Below are positions 50,673 to 59,859 of a stretch of DNA of 64,000 nucleotides, piece after piece. The notes below the pieces were generated by a model, which had not been told where the DNA came from, searched no databases, and was given only the letters and a program-made list of their open reading frames with translations. Source of the DNA: CAZMZW01 sp964571135 (GTDB lineage Bacteria; Chloroflexota; Anaerolineae; Anaerolineales; Anaerolineaceae). Within the stretch, counting starts at the first letter, position 1; the number at the start of each line of letters is the position of its first letter. The position numbers and the translations under genes are program-made. The DNA is taken from the NCBI GenBank assembly GCA_964571135.1, contig CAZMZW010000001.1, forward strand, positions 558,001 through 622,000, in the 5' to 3' direction.

Positions 50673-51434
50673 TTATCCAAAACGTCCTTCAATATAATCC
50701 TGCGTACGCTTATCCCTGGGATTCACAAAGATGCCTTTGCCAACCCCATACTCGATCAGTTCCCCCTGTAAAAAGAAAGCGGCGGTATCCGCCATGCGGG
50801 CTGCCTGGGAAACGTTGTTGGGCACCAGGATGAATGTGTATTTCTCCTTGGCAGTTTGCATGAATTGCTCGATCTTGGCGGTGGAAATGGGGTCAAGCGC
50901 TGAAGTGGGTTCGTCCAGCATGATGATCTCAGGTTCCAATGCCAGAACCCGTGCCAGGCACAACCGCTGCTGCTGGCCGCCGCTCAGCGTATTGGCCGGC
51001 TCGTTCAAACGATCATACACTTCCTCCCATAAAAAAGCCTGTTTCAATCCTTTTTCCACCTGCTGATCCATTATTTTTCTATCCTTCTCCCCGGCTGCTT
51101 CCAGGCCAAAACTGACATTCTGGGTTATGGTCAAAGGCAGCGGGATCGGGCGCGAGAATACCACCCCGATCTTGCGCCTTAGTTCGGTTACGTCAACATC
51201 AGCGTCCAGCAGGTTCTTACCATGGAACAGTAATTCACCGTCCATTTGTTTGATATCATCCAGGTCGATCAGCCGATTAATGGTGCGCAGGATGGTCGAT
51301 TTGCCGCCGCCTGCCGGACCAAAAAATACGTTGATGGCATTTGGTTCCACATCCAGGGTGATGCCGCGTAAACTTTCCAGTCCGTCGCTATATTGGATGC
51401 GCAGGTTGCGGATGATCAGGGCTTTTTCGTTCAT
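50673..51434 (-). CDS. pstB: phosphate ABC transporter ATPase
   Basis: A 253-aa ATPase of the high-affinity phosphate importer. Walker A FFGPAGGGKSTIL, Q-loop region RRKIGVVFSRPIPL, signature LSGGQQQRLCLARVLA, Walker B IIMLDEPTSALDP and H-loop region ILVPNNVSQAAR are visible. In the last, the usual His is replaced by Asn or lies elsewhere. I start at the ATG at 51434, immediately after the pstA stop, rather than at an ATG nine codons upstream inside pstA. It is last in the operon; no phoU follows. Confidence 0.9.
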   Translation of the reverse strand: MNEKALIIRNLRIQYSDGLESLRGITLDVEPNAINVFFGPAGGGKSTILRTINRLIDLDDIKQMDGELLFHGKNLLDADVDVTELRRKIGVVFSRPIPLPLTITQNVSFGLEAAGEKDRKIMDQQVEKGLKQAFLWEEVYDRLNEPANTLSGGQQQRLCLARVLALEPEIIMLDEPTSALDPISTAKIEQFMQTAKEKYTFILVPNNVSQAARMADTAAFFLQGELIEYGVGKGIFVNPRDKRTQDYIEGRFG

Positions 51435-51435
51435 T

Positions 51436-52308
51436 TCACCACTGCCTGTTCTTGCGGGCATTGTTGCGGATGAGGGTGGCGACCAGGTTCATTCCCAGCA
51501 TATAGATAAGCAGCACCAGTACCGTGCCATACTGGATTTGAACTGGCATACCCGGAACCTGGGTGGAAATGACAAAGATATGGTATGGGAGTGCCATGGT
51601 GGCGCTTAGTATTGAAGAAGGCAGCCGTGGTAAGAAGAAAGCGGCACCGGTAAATAAGATTGGCGCTGTTTCACCGGCTGCTCGTTCCAATCCCAGGATG
51701 ACCCCGGTCACGATTCCGGGCAGTGCCTGCGGCAAAATAAGCTTGCGGATGGTTTGCCATTGGGTGGCGCCCAGTGAGCGCCCGACGATCCGGAAGCGGG
51801 CCGGTACACTGCGCAGCGCTTCTTCAGTGGTGCTGATGATCACTGGAAGGGTCATGATCGAAAGGGTCAGCGAGGCTGCCAGGATGCTGGTGCCAAAGCG
51901 CAGAAAGATGACAAATAATCCCAGGCCGAATAACCCATACACAACCGAAGGCACACCCGCCAATGAGATGATGGCAATCCGGATGATGCGCGTCCAAAGG
52001 CTGTCTTTGGCGTATTCGGAAATATAGATGCCGGCTGCCACTCCCAGCGGAACAGCGAAAATCGCTGTCCCAATGGTCAGGTAAAAGGTGCCCACTATGG
52101 CAGGGAATATCCCACCCGAACGCATTCCATTGGTGGGTACTTGGGTCAGGAATTCCAGAGATAGAGTGCCGGCACCCTGGATGATGATATAAACCACAAT
52201 ACCCACAACAGGCAGCACAGTCAGCAACGCGATCAGGCGGACAAGGTTGAATCCCACCACCTGGGTGATTTGCTTGTTTATTCGGGGTTTGAGGGAGATG
52301 CTTTTCAT
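51436..52308 (-). CDS. pstA: phosphate ABC transporter permease PstA
   Basis: A 290-aa permease with six membrane segments. The binding-protein-dependent loop is EALRSVPARFRIVGRSLGATQWQTIRKLILPQALPG (read as two halves around residue 185). The segment IFPAIVGTFYLTIGTAIFAVPLG is typical of PstA. The ATG at 52308 follows the pstC stop directly; the frame is open 20 codons further into pstC, which I judge not used. It pairs with PstC. Confidence 0.9.
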   Translation of the reverse strand: MKSISLKPRINKQITQVVGFNLVRLIALLTVLPVVGIVVYIIIQGAGTLSLEFLTQVPTNGMRSGGIFPAIVGTFYLTIGTAIFAVPLGVAAGIYISEYAKDSLWTRIIRIAIISLAGVPSVVYGLFGLGLFVIFLRFGTSILAASLTLSIMTLPVIISTTEEALRSVPARFRIVGRSLGATQWQTIRKLILPQALPGIVTGVILGLERAAGETAPILFTGAAFFLPRLPSSILSATMALPYHIFVISTQVPGMPVQIQYGTVLVLLIYMLGMNLVATLIRNNARKNRQW

Positions 52309-52309
52309 A

Positions 52310-53194
52310 TTATGATACCAACTGCTCACGGGTTTTCTTTCGGAAACTGACCCATGAAGCGGTGACATTGATGATCAGGGATAATGCAAACAGGATGATG
52401 CCGATAAAGAATAGCACATGGTAATGAGTGCTGCCGGAAGCCACCTCACCCATCTCGGAGGCGATGGTGGCTGTCATCGTGCGGATAGGCAGGAAAAAGG
52501 ACATCCACTGAGTGGGCATCACGGGAGCGTTGCCCGTAACCATCATCACTGCCATGGTTTCACCCAGCGATCGTCCTATACCCAGCATCACAGCTGTTAG
52601 TACACCGGTGCGTGCCGCCGGCAGGGTAACACCCCAGATGGTCTCCCATTTGCTGGCGCCCAGGGCAATTGCAGCTTCCCGGTACGATAGTGGAACTGCA
52701 TATAATGCGTCCTCGGCAATCGAGACGATGGTTGGGATGGAGATGAGCGCCAGGAGAAATGCGCCGCTGAAAGCGGTCAGTCCGGTGGGCAGATCCAAAA
52801 ACCGTCTGATGAAAGGCACCAGCACCTGGATGCCGATAAAGCCGAGCACCACGGATGGGATGCCAGCCAGGATCTCAATCATAGGTTTGAGAAGTTGTTT
52901 GATTCCCTGAGGAGCGATCTCCGCGATGTAAACAGCTGTTCCCACTCCGAAGGGCAGGGCAATTAGGATTGAGAAGAAGGTCACCACCAGCGACCCGCCG
53001 ATGAGCGGCAGGATGCCGAAATATTTCTCGATCGGGTACCAGCGCGTGGCAAACAATTCACTTAAAGAAACTTCTGTTAAAGCGGGGGTTCCTTCTTTCA
53101 TCAGAAAAGCGAATATCAGCAAAAGAAAAATTATGCTGGAGAAACCGGCAATTTTAATTCCGTGGGTGATGATGGCTTCGCTTCTATTTTTCAT
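52310..53194 (-). CDS. pstC: phosphate ABC transporter permease PstC
   Basis: A 294-aa permease with six membrane segments. Seen are LPLIGGSLVVTFFSILIALPFGVGTAVYIAE (in parts near 60-90), MIEILAGIPSVVLGFIG near 105, the ATPase-contact loop ALYAVPLSYREAAIALGASKWETI near 165, and GRSLGETMAVMMVTGN near 205. The start ATG overlaps the pstS stop (ATGA). It forms the channel with PstA. Confidence 0.92.
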   Translation of the reverse strand: MKNRSEAIITHGIKIAGFSSIIFLLLIFAFLMKEGTPALTEVSLSELFATRWYPIEKYFGILPLIGGSLVVTFFSILIALPFGVGTAVYIAEIAPQGIKQLLKPMIEILAGIPSVVLGFIGIQVLVPFIRRFLDLPTGLTAFSGAFLLALISIPTIVSIAEDALYAVPLSYREAAIALGASKWETIWGVTLPAARTGVLTAVMLGIGRSLGETMAVMMVTGNAPVMPTQWMSFFLPIRTMTATIASEMGEVASGSTHYHVLFFIGIILFALSLIINVTASWVSFRKKTREQLVS

Positions 53195-54084
53195 TGAGTC
53201 GCCGCCAGGGGTACAAAACCCAGCTGAATGGTAAATTTCTGCGCCTCAGCGGATTTGATCCAGTCAAGATAATCCTTAATCGCGCCGCTGGGCTGGCCGC
53301 GCGTGTACATATACAGGCTGCGTGAGATGGGGTAACTTTTATCGGTTACGGAAGCCGCAGAAGCGATTACAAACGGGTCGCTCACTTTTTTTGCGAGAGC
53401 GATGGTCTTTACCTCCAGGGTGACATATCCCAATCCGTCATAACCGATGGCATTTGGATTGTCGCGAACCTCGGAAATAATACCTTCTGAGGAGGGCAGC
53501 AAAAGAGTATCCGCTGAGAAGAAGAATTTATTCTTTGCGTCGCCCAGGCGGATGACTGTCTCCAGAAAATAAACATGGGTACCTGAATTGGTCTCGCGGG
53601 ATAGGCGAACGATCGGGCGGTCTTCTCCTCCCACCTCCTGCCAGTTATTGATTACCCCCTGGTAAATTCTTGAAACCTGGTCGAGGGTCAATTGACCGAC
53701 CGGATTGCCAGGATTGACGATCACGGCGATGGCGTCATTGGCGACCGTAAACTCCACCGGATCGAATTCTTTGGCTTTTGCCTGCTGCACTTCCTCTGCC
53801 TTGATCTGGCGTGAAGCATTGGCAATGTCCACTGTTCCATTGATCAGTGACGTGAATCCGGTACCCGTTCCTCCCCCGGTGACCGATATCTCAATTTCAG
53901 GATACAGGCTTTGATAGTGCTCAGCCCAGGCAAGTGCCAGGTTGACCAGCGTGTCCGATCCTTTATTTTGAATGTACGCACTGGCAGATTTACCCTGGGG
54001 ATTGGTTATCGAGGAAGATTGGGGAGCGCAACTGCTCAGAAAGAATAACGAAAACAACAGGGAAATATAAATCACTTTGCGCAT
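53191..54084 (-). CDS. pstS: phosphate-binding lipoprotein
   Basis: A 297-aa extracytoplasmic binding protein: signal peptide with lipobox FLSSC, then the phosphate-binding fold. The phosphate pocket residues lie in NKGSDTLVNLALAWAE, VTGGGTGTGFTSLINGTVDIANASR and VRLSRETNSGTHVYFLE. It is first in pstSCAB. A perfect TATAAT lies 8 bases before the ATG on the minus strand, so the message may be leaderless. Pho-box-like repeats were not found. Confidence 0.93.
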   Translation of the reverse strand: MRKVIYISLLFSLFFLSSCAPQSSSITNPQGKSASAYIQNKGSDTLVNLALAWAEHYQSLYPEIEISVTGGGTGTGFTSLINGTVDIANASRQIKAEEVQQAKAKEFDPVEFTVANDAIAVIVNPGNPVGQLTLDQVSRIYQGVINNWQEVGGEDRPIVRLSRETNSGTHVYFLETVIRLGDAKNKFFFSADTLLLPSSEGIISEVRDNPNAIGYDGLGYVTLEVKTIALAKKVSDPFVIASAASVTDKSYPISRSLYMYTRGQPSGAIKDYLDWIKSAEAQKFTIQLGFVPLAATQ

Positions 54085-54091
54085 GCAGCCA

Positions 54092-54163
54092 ATTATAATG
54101 GAAGCTTCCCTGGTTTAAAAAAAAACATTCGAATGCGGCGAAAAGAGCTGCGTAAGTTATAAT
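54092..54163. promoter_or_regulatory. divergent -10 elements for pstS (minus) and gyrA (plus)
   Basis: TATAAT occurs on the minus strand at 54092-54097 and on the plus strand at 54158-54163, each facing its gene. No clear -35 hexamer accompanies either, and between them is a run of nine A. The gyrA start has its own ribosome site GAGGACGAGGA. Confidence 0.45.
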
Positions 54164-54202
54164 TGGTCTGGAAATTAATTAAGAGGACGAGGACCTGTCT
54201 GC

Positions 54203-56803
54203 ATGGAAAATAGCCTGGTAAAACAAATCGATATCGATCACGAGATGCGCAGCTCTTATATCGATTACGCCATGAGCGTGATCGTAGCGCGCGCCCTTCC
54301 GGACGCCCGCGATGGATTTAAACCTGTTCACCGCCGCATCCTATACGGCATGAATGATATGGGCATGCGCTCCTCCGGAGCTTACAAGAAATCTGCACGC
54401 ATTGTTGGCGAGGTGCTCGGCAAATACCACCCACATGGCGATATGGCAGTTTACGATGCGATGGCGCGCATGGCTCAGGATTTTTCCATGCGCTATCAGT
54501 TGATCGATGGTCAGGGTAACTTTGGTTCGATTGATGGTGATCCCCCGGCTGCCATGCGTTACACCGAAGCCCGCCTGGCACTCATGGCGGAAGAAATGTT
54601 GGCTGACCTGGATAAGGAAACAGTCGATTTTGTAGATAACTTCGATGGTTCGCTTAAAGAACCTTCGGTTTTACCGGCGCGTTTGCCCAATCTGCTCCTT
54701 AACGGCGCTTCCGGTATTGCAGTGGGCATGGCTACCAATATCCCTTCACATAATCTAAAAGAATTGTGTGATGCGATCATGTATCTTTTGGATCATCAAT
54801 CCGGTAGTGATGATGTCACTGTGGAAGACTTGATGAAATTTTTGCCCGGTCCTGACTTTGCCACCGGAGGTACTATCATCGGAGTGGAAGGCATCCTGCA
54901 GGCTTACAGCACGGGTCGCGGCCGGATCGTGATCCAGGGACGCGCCTCAATTGAAGAAATGAAAGGCGGCCGCTACGCCATTAAAATTACTGAAATTCCG
55001 TATCAGGTAAACAAAACCACGCTGATTGAACGAATTGCTGAGTTGGTGCGCGATAATCGTCTTTCAGAAGTGAGTGACCTGCGGGATGAGTCTGATCGTA
55101 ACGGCATGCGCATCATGGTTGAACTCAAGCGCGGCGCCCAACCCAAACGGGTACTCAACCGCATCTACAAATTCACTTCCCTACAAACTTCCTTTGGGAT
55201 TAATTTGCTGGCGCTAGTTAACGGGGAACCGCGATTGCTTTCCCTGAAACGCGCATTACAGATTTTTATTGACCACCGCCGTGAAGTGATCACCCGCCGC
55301 ACACAATTTGAACTTGAAAAAGCCAAACACCGTGCCCATATCCTGGAAGGGTTATTGATTGCACTTGCCAATCTGGATGAAGTCATTAATCTTATTAAGA
55401 AATCCCCGGATGCCGAAGTAGCCAAGGAACGGTTGATCGCGCGATTCAAGTTGAGTGAAATCCAGGCGCAGGCGATCTTGGATATGCAGCTTCGCCGGCT
55501 GGCTGCCCTGGAACGTCAGAAAATTGAAGATGAACACAACGAATTACTAAAGCGCATCGCTTATTTTGAAGACCTCCTGGCACATCCCAAAAAGATCCTG
55601 GGGGTGATCCGAACTGAATTGCAGGAAGTCAGTGATAAATATGGTGATGAACGCCGTACACGCATTTCCGCTGAATTAAAAGAAGATTATAAAGAAGAAG
55701 ATTTTGTATCGGATGTGTCGCTTTTAATCACTATCACCCGCAATGGGTATATTAAAGCTGTCTCCCCGCGTGCTTATAAAATACAGGGACGCGGCGGCAG
55801 AGGGGTTAGCGGCCAGGCTGTCAAGGAAGAGGATGAAATTGTCATGCTCATTCCAACCCGCTCTTTGCATACCTTATTATTTTTCTCTGACCGCGGCAAG
55901 GTCTATTCCGAAAAGGTGTTCCAATTACCGGAGGCTGGACGTACCGATCGGGGAGCTCCCATCGTTAATTTGATCTCTCTGGAAAACGGAGAAAGGATTA
56001 CGGCGGCTCTTTCCGTGCCTAATTTTGAAGTGGCTGAATTTGTTACTTTTGCAACCACGAAAGGGACCATGAAGCGGGTGGCACTTTCTGAATTTGCCAG
56101 TGTGCGTCCTTCCGGGTTGGTTGCCATTTCCCTGGAAGAAGGTGATCAACTGGGCTGGGTACGGTTGACCAGCGGCAAAGATGATGTGTTTCTTATAACG
56201 GCTAACGGCAAAGCTCTGCGTATTGCGGAAAAGACCATCCGCGCGATGGGCCGCACTGGCCGTGGTGTAAAAGGGATCCGCATGAAACCCGATGATAAAT
56301 TGGCTTCCATGGAAGTGGCCGTGCCCAATGGTTATTTAATGGTTGTCACCGAAAAAGGTTTTGGTAAACGCGTACCGATCAAGGATTACCGCACTTCCGG
56401 CCGTGGAACACAGGGCGTCACCACGATCAATATTGCTGCCCTAAAGACCATCGGGACCATTGCAACTGCCCGTGTTGTTAAAGAAGAAGATGAAGTTACC
56501 ATTATTACAACAAATGGGGTTGTACTGCGTCTTTCAGTCAAAGCCATTAAATCTCAAGGAAGAAATACGCGCGGTGTAAAATTAATGAATGTGGAAAACG
56601 GGGATAAAGTCTCCACTCTGGCACGAGTATCTGAAACTGAGATCGAACAAAAAGTCAAAGAAGAAAAAGTGGAAGTGGGAGAGGGTGTCCAGGAAGAATT
56701 ATTTGATGCCGAAGAAGAAGAGGCGGACAAGGGCGGAACGATGATCGAGGAAGAAGACGAAGATGGGGATAAGGGTGAAAATAAGGACGAGGAAGAGGAA
56801 TAG
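54203..56803 (+). CDS. gyrA: DNA gyrase subunit A
   Basis: An 866-aa type IIA topoisomerase subunit. Catalytic Tyr120 is in AAMRYTEARL. The DNA gate begins RALPDARDGFKPVHRRILY, and the C-terminal beta-pinwheel (about 510-810) has a GyrA-box at IQGRGGRGVSG, so gyrase rather than topoisomerase IV is favoured. At the fluoroquinolone site the segment HPHGDMAVYDAM has Met81 where E. coli has Ser83, while Asp85 (Asp87) is kept. The tail after residue 815 is highly acidic (EEEDEDGDKGENKDEEEE), as in many gyrases with regulated supercoiling. gyrB is not in the window. Confidence 0.93.
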   Translation: MENSLVKQIDIDHEMRSSYIDYAMSVIVARALPDARDGFKPVHRRILYGMNDMGMRSSGAYKKSARIVGEVLGKYHPHGDMAVYDAMARMAQDFSMRYQLIDGQGNFGSIDGDPPAAMRYTEARLALMAEEMLADLDKETVDFVDNFDGSLKEPSVLPARLPNLLLNGASGIAVGMATNIPSHNLKELCDAIMYLLDHQSGSDDVTVEDLMKFLPGPDFATGGTIIGVEGILQAYSTGRGRIVIQGRASIEEMKGGRYAIKITEIPYQVNKTTLIERIAELVRDNRLSEVSDLRDESDRNGMRIMVELKRGAQPKRVLNRIYKFTSLQTSFGINLLALVNGEPRLLSLKRALQIFIDHRREVITRRTQFELEKAKHRAHILEGLLIALANLDEVINLIKKSPDAEVAKERLIARFKLSEIQAQAILDMQLRRLAALERQKIEDEHNELLKRIAYFEDLLAHPKKILGVIRTELQEVSDKYGDERRTRISAELKEDYKEEDFVSDVSLLITITRNGYIKAVSPRAYKIQGRGGRGVSGQAVKEEDEIVMLIPTRSLHTLLFFSDRGKVYSEKVFQLPEAGRTDRGAPIVNLISLENGERITAALSVPNFEVAEFVTFATTKGTMKRVALSEFASVRPSGLVAISLEEGDQLGWVRLTSGKDDVFLITANGKALRIAEKTIRAMGRTGRGVKGIRMKPDDKLASMEVAVPNGYLMVVTEKGFGKRVPIKDYRTSGRGTQGVTTINIAALKTIGTIATARVVKEEDEVTIITTNGVVLRLSVKAIKSQGRNTRGVKLMNVENGDKVSTLARVSETEIEQKVKEEKVEVGEGVQEELFDAEEEEADKGGTMIEEEDEDGDKGENKDEEEE

Positions 56804-56826
56804 GTCCTTCGCAAAATAATTAATAT

Positions 56827-56852
56827 TTTCCTCTCCTGTACTGGAGAGGAAA
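56827..56852. terminator. 10-bp hairpin between convergent gyrA and birA
   Basis: TTTCCTCTCC-tgtact-GGAGAGGAAA is a perfect stem in the 88-base convergent gap. T-runs are poor on both sides, so it is only a candidate. Confidence 0.45.
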
Positions 56853-56891
56853 TGCATGACCAGATCTTATCAGGATATTGAACTATGCCTT

Positions 56892-57671
56892 TTATTTTGG
56901 ACGAAGTTTGATATCACCGATTGAGAAAACCGCAACGCTACCGTCTGCGAGTAATAACCTGAGATTACCCTTTTCATCTATTCCTTTTAGAACCCCCTCA
57001 ACAGTTTGTTTTTCAGGGTTCTCGATCTGTACAACTTCATTTTTAAAAGCCAGATGCTCTTGCCATAATTGGATGTATTTGGTTGAGCCCAGCATAGGTC
57101 TGAGCTGAAAGAATTCGTCTAAAACTGCACGCAAAAACTCCTCCCTATTTACCGAATAACCACACTCGTTTTCCAGGCAGGTGGCTGGGAAAAGCAGCTC
57201 GGTTCGGTCTGGTATGGATGCGGGTGAAATATTAATCCCAATGCCCAGAACCAATCCATTATGTTTGCCTTCTGACCACAGGGATTCGGCTAATACCCCG
57301 CATATTTTTTTGCGGTTGATCAGTACGTCATTTGGCCATTTCACCTGCACTTGAAGGTGGTAATAATTCCTGATCGTCTCGCAGACTGCCAGGGCACCCA
57401 GGGGAGAGAAAAGATGCAGGTGGTCGATTTCTTTTTTGGTCAGCCGCAGAATTAGAGTGAAAGCCAGAGCTGACCCCGGGTTGGTCACCCACTTTCGTCC
57501 AAGCCGCCCGCGTCCGGAAGTCTGCTGATCCGCGATCACAAGGGAACCATCTTTGGCTCCCTCGCTAACCCAGCGTAGAGCATCTTCATTGGTTGAACCG
57601 GTGCTGGGAAAATAACGAATATCTGCAATGGGTAAACCATTCAGGTTTTTCCTAAGACTATTGAGGTCCAT
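56892..57671 (-). CDS. birA: biotin--[acetyl-CoA-carboxylase] ligase, monofunctional
   Basis: A 259-aa enzyme that activates biotin as biotinyl-AMP and attaches it to carboxylase carrier domains. The active-site loop is TSGRGRLGRKW, the second block is VQVKWPNDVLINRKKICGVL with the catalytic Lys, and GIGINIS follows. The C-terminal SH3-like domain covers about 205-255. There is no N-terminal helix-turn-helix, so it cannot act as a biotin repressor. It is downstream of hsp20 with a terminator between. Confidence 0.92.
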   Translation of the reverse strand: MDLNSLRKNLNGLPIADIRYFPSTGSTNEDALRWVSEGAKDGSLVIADQQTSGRGRLGRKWVTNPGSALAFTLILRLTKKEIDHLHLFSPLGALAVCETIRNYYHLQVQVKWPNDVLINRKKICGVLAESLWSEGKHNGLVLGIGINISPASIPDRTELLFPATCLENECGYSVNREEFLRAVLDEFFQLRPMLGSTKYIQLWQEHLAFKNEVVQIENPEKQTVEGVLKGIDEKGNLRLLLADGSVAVFSIGDIKLRPK

Positions 57672-57700
57672 GGTTTTATTTTAGCCGGGATTTTTAAACA

Positions 57701-57726
57701 CAAACAGCGGATTTCTCCGCTGTTTG
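57701..57726 (-). terminator. intrinsic terminator of hsp20
   Basis: Minus-strand CAAACAGCGGA / TCCGCTGTTTG is an 11-bp stem followed by TGTTTAAAAA. It separates hsp20 from birA. Confidence 0.7.
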
Positions 57727-57748
57727 TTGACAATTCTCTTTCCTGAAT

Positions 57749-58159
57749 TTATTTTACGGTAATTTTGATCGTCTTGGGTTTGGCTACTTCTGCTTTGGGG
57801 ACACACAGGGTCAGCACACCGTCTTTCATCTCCGCATCTGCCTTGCCGGCCTCAAGTAAATCAGGGAGGTTAATTGTGCGGCTGAACTTTCCACCGGGGA
57901 TTTCCTTCATCAAATAATCAGCTTTCTCATCTGCAGAAAATTTGAATTCGCCTTCCAGCGTGATCGTTTTATTGACGACCTGGATGGAAACATCCTCAGC
58001 TTTTAGGCCCGGCAGGAGCGCGGTAATTTCAAAAGCATCCTTACTGGTTTTTACATTCACCGGGAAATACACATCACTTTCGGCAAAAGCCCAGGAGCCA
58101 AACCGGTGCATATGCGGATGCGGCATATTTGCGAATGGAGTGCGGATATACATATTCAT
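57749..58159 (-). CDS. small heat shock protein, Hsp20/alpha-crystallin family
   Basis: A 136-aa holdase chaperone. The alpha-crystallin domain (about 33-125) carries ITALLPGLKAEDVSIQVVN, LEGEF and the family signature FSRTINLP..ADAEMKDGVLTLCVPK. The short N-terminal arm is His/Met-rich (MPHPHMHRFG). The C-terminal IxI motif is IKITVK. It forms oligomers that bind unfolding proteins. No CIRCE element was found upstream. Confidence 0.92.
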   Translation of the reverse strand: MNMYIRTPFANMPHPHMHRFGSWAFAESDVYFPVNVKTSKDAFEITALLPGLKAEDVSIQVVNKTITLEGEFKFSADEKADYLMKEIPGGKFSRTINLPDLLEAGKADAEMKDGVLTLCVPKAEVAKPKTIKITVK

Positions 58160-58315
58160 TTTTTCCTCCGAAAAAATTATATTTTGATATGATAATAATC
58201 AAGTTGTATTGGAAATTTGCTAACAAAATATTAAAAGTTCGTAAGAAATGTTCGAGCGGATTAAGTAGTCACTCGAAGTTTTTGATTTATGGTATATTCA
58301 CCTGCCGGAGAACCA

Positions 58316-58696
58316 ATGGAAGATAAGATCACGATAATTGAAGGTCCACCACCTGTTTTTGAATCAGTCAACGATGGCTGGGCGCTGGGCTTGAATGAGA
58401 GCCCCTGGTTATATGACCTGACATTAACTCAAGTGCGGACTTTTAACGGTCCCGCGCTTGTGGAACGCTGTCATCGTGCCTGGAAACAGGGGATCACCAT
58501 GTACCTGCATTACCGTGATGAAATGGGATTGGAAGAGAAAGCTCCCATCCTGGCGGCTCGCTCAGCTGAAACTGCGGATGGACAGGTTCTCATCCTCTGG
58601 GTGCGTCAGCTTCCCGAGATCGAAGATCTGAATGACGAATCAGATGAAGACGGTGATGAAGATGATGAAGATAATGATGAAGAAAATGAAGAGTGA
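58316..58696 (+). CDS. hypothetical protein with acidic tail
   Basis: A 126-aa soluble protein with no family I recognise. Residues 1-95 are mixed alpha/beta with several aromatics (DGWALGLNESPWLYDLTLTQ, RCHRAWKQGITMYLHYRD), followed by a strongly acidic tail (ESDEDGDEDDEDNDEENEE). I use the ATG at 58316 after GGAG; the frame opens nine codons earlier. The tail resembles that of the gyrA product. A partner-binding or nucleic-acid-mimic role is possible but unsupported. Confidence 0.55.
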   Translation: MEDKITIIEGPPPVFESVNDGWALGLNESPWLYDLTLTQVRTFNGPALVERCHRAWKQGITMYLHYRDEMGLEEKAPILAARSAETADGQVLILWVRQLPEIEDLNDESDEDGDEDDEDNDEENEE

Positions 58697-58838
58697 TTAA
58701 ATTAGACTATCTGATATTCCCTCATGTTTTTTTAACCCCCCCCCAATTTCTGATACAAAGCATATTTAGGTTAGACCGATTTTACAGTAACATACTGGTT
58801 TGTGAATTAAAATAGTTGGTTTACCTGGGCTGAAAAAA

Positions 58839-59663
58839 ATGAAAGAACAGAGAATATATTTACAAACAGGAAAGAATGCAGAAGTGCAACGTTTGAGCAT
58901 TCAGGCAGCGGTATGGGAAAAGGAAGCTTATTCGATGCTCGATGAGATTGGGGTGCAGCCCGGTTGGCTTTGTGTTGACCTGGGTTGCGGTCCTGTGGGT
59001 ATCCTGGAGCCCCTCAGTAAAAAAGTGGGACTTAGAGGCAGGGTGGTTGGCATTGAATCTGACCCAATTCATCTTATGGCAGCGACTAAGATGATCCAGG
59101 AAAAAAAATTGAGTAATGTGGAGGTAGTCTTACAGAATGCCTACAAAAATTTGCTTACCTGTCATTCATTTGATCTCACCCATGCTCGATTTGTCTTTAC
59201 CCTGGCAGGTCAGGATGCCCAATTATTTGAAAATATGATCAATCTCACTCGTCAAGGAGGGGTGGTGGCTTTCCAGGAATCTGATTTATCCTCCTGGAAT
59301 TGTATTCCTTCTCACCCGGCTTGGGAAAAAATAAAAAAGGCGCTTATTGCGATATTTGAACTTCATGGGAGCGGAATGAATGCCATAGAGCGTCATTTAT
59401 CGCTATTCAAAGAAGAAAATATACAAGATCTGCAGACCCGTACGGCAATAATGACTCTCCCTAAAGGGCATGCTTACCGAATGGGGATGAACCAACTGGC
59501 AAGGGTTTTACGAGATTCAATTCTAGAAAACGGGATCATAAAAGCCGATGAATTTGACCAGGCACCGCAGCAATGTGATGTATTGATGAATGACCCTAAT
59601 GTATCGGTGACCAGCTATACGCTGGTTCAATTATGGGGTACGGTTTCAAGTAAAAATCAATGA
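58839..59663 (+). CDS. SAM-dependent methyltransferase, UbiE-like
   Basis: A 274-aa class I methyltransferase. Motif I is CVDLGCGPVGILEPLSKKVG near residue 47, the acidic motif is VVGIESDPIHLMAATKM, and post-motif segments include LTRQGGVVAFQESDLSSW. Residues 165-274 form a helical cap that would set the substrate. A small-molecule target is likely; quinone or natural-product methylases are the closest type. It lies alone, upstream of a terminator that mainly serves the opposite strand. Confidence 0.7.
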   Translation: MKEQRIYLQTGKNAEVQRLSIQAAVWEKEAYSMLDEIGVQPGWLCVDLGCGPVGILEPLSKKVGLRGRVVGIESDPIHLMAATKMIQEKKLSNVEVVLQNAYKNLLTCHSFDLTHARFVFTLAGQDAQLFENMINLTRQGGVVAFQESDLSSWNCIPSHPAWEKIKKALIAIFELHGSGMNAIERHLSLFKEENIQDLQTRTAIMTLPKGHAYRMGMNQLARVLRDSILENGIIKADEFDQAPQQCDVLMNDPNVSVTSYTLVQLWGTVSSKNQ

Positions 59664-59682
59664 TTTATATGGAATTTGCTCT

Positions 59683-59719
59683 TAAAAAAAAATAACGCCT
59701 AAAATATTTTTCAGGCGTT
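59683..59719 (-). terminator. intrinsic terminator of tRNA-Arg
   Basis: Minus-strand AACGCCT / AGGCGTT stem is followed by nearly ten T (59683-59692), 8 bases downstream of the tRNA-Arg gene. Confidence 0.85.
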
Positions 59720-59726
59720 TGCTTTG

Positions 59727-59800
59727 TGCCCCAGGCGGAACTCGAATCCACAACCTAAGCGTTAGGAGTGCTTTGCTCTGTCCATTTGAGCTACTGGGGC
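59727..59800 (-). tRNA. tRNA-Arg (anticodon CCT)
   Basis: Minus-strand cloverleaf of 74 bases. The acceptor GCCCCAG pairs with CTGGGGC, the anticodon loop is CTCCTAA with anticodon CCT (codon AGG), and the anticodon stem AAGCA/CGCTT has one A-C mismatch at the loop-closing pair. The T-loop is TTCGAGT and the discriminator is A. CCA is not encoded. Confidence 0.94.
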
Positions 59801-59859
59801 TCAAGAACATATTATAGCATTTCTAACATAAAAAATGAATCAAACGATTCGAGTCCTTA

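Noticed and set aside
58251..58277. CIRCE-like operator near hsp20
   Set aside because: TTCGAG-n15-CTCGAA is an inverted repeat but does not match TTAGCACTC-n9-GAGTGCTAA.
58734..58744. Run of nine C
   Set aside because: It is in a non-coding gap between two genes, so no phase-variable frame is affected; recorded as a homopolymer only.
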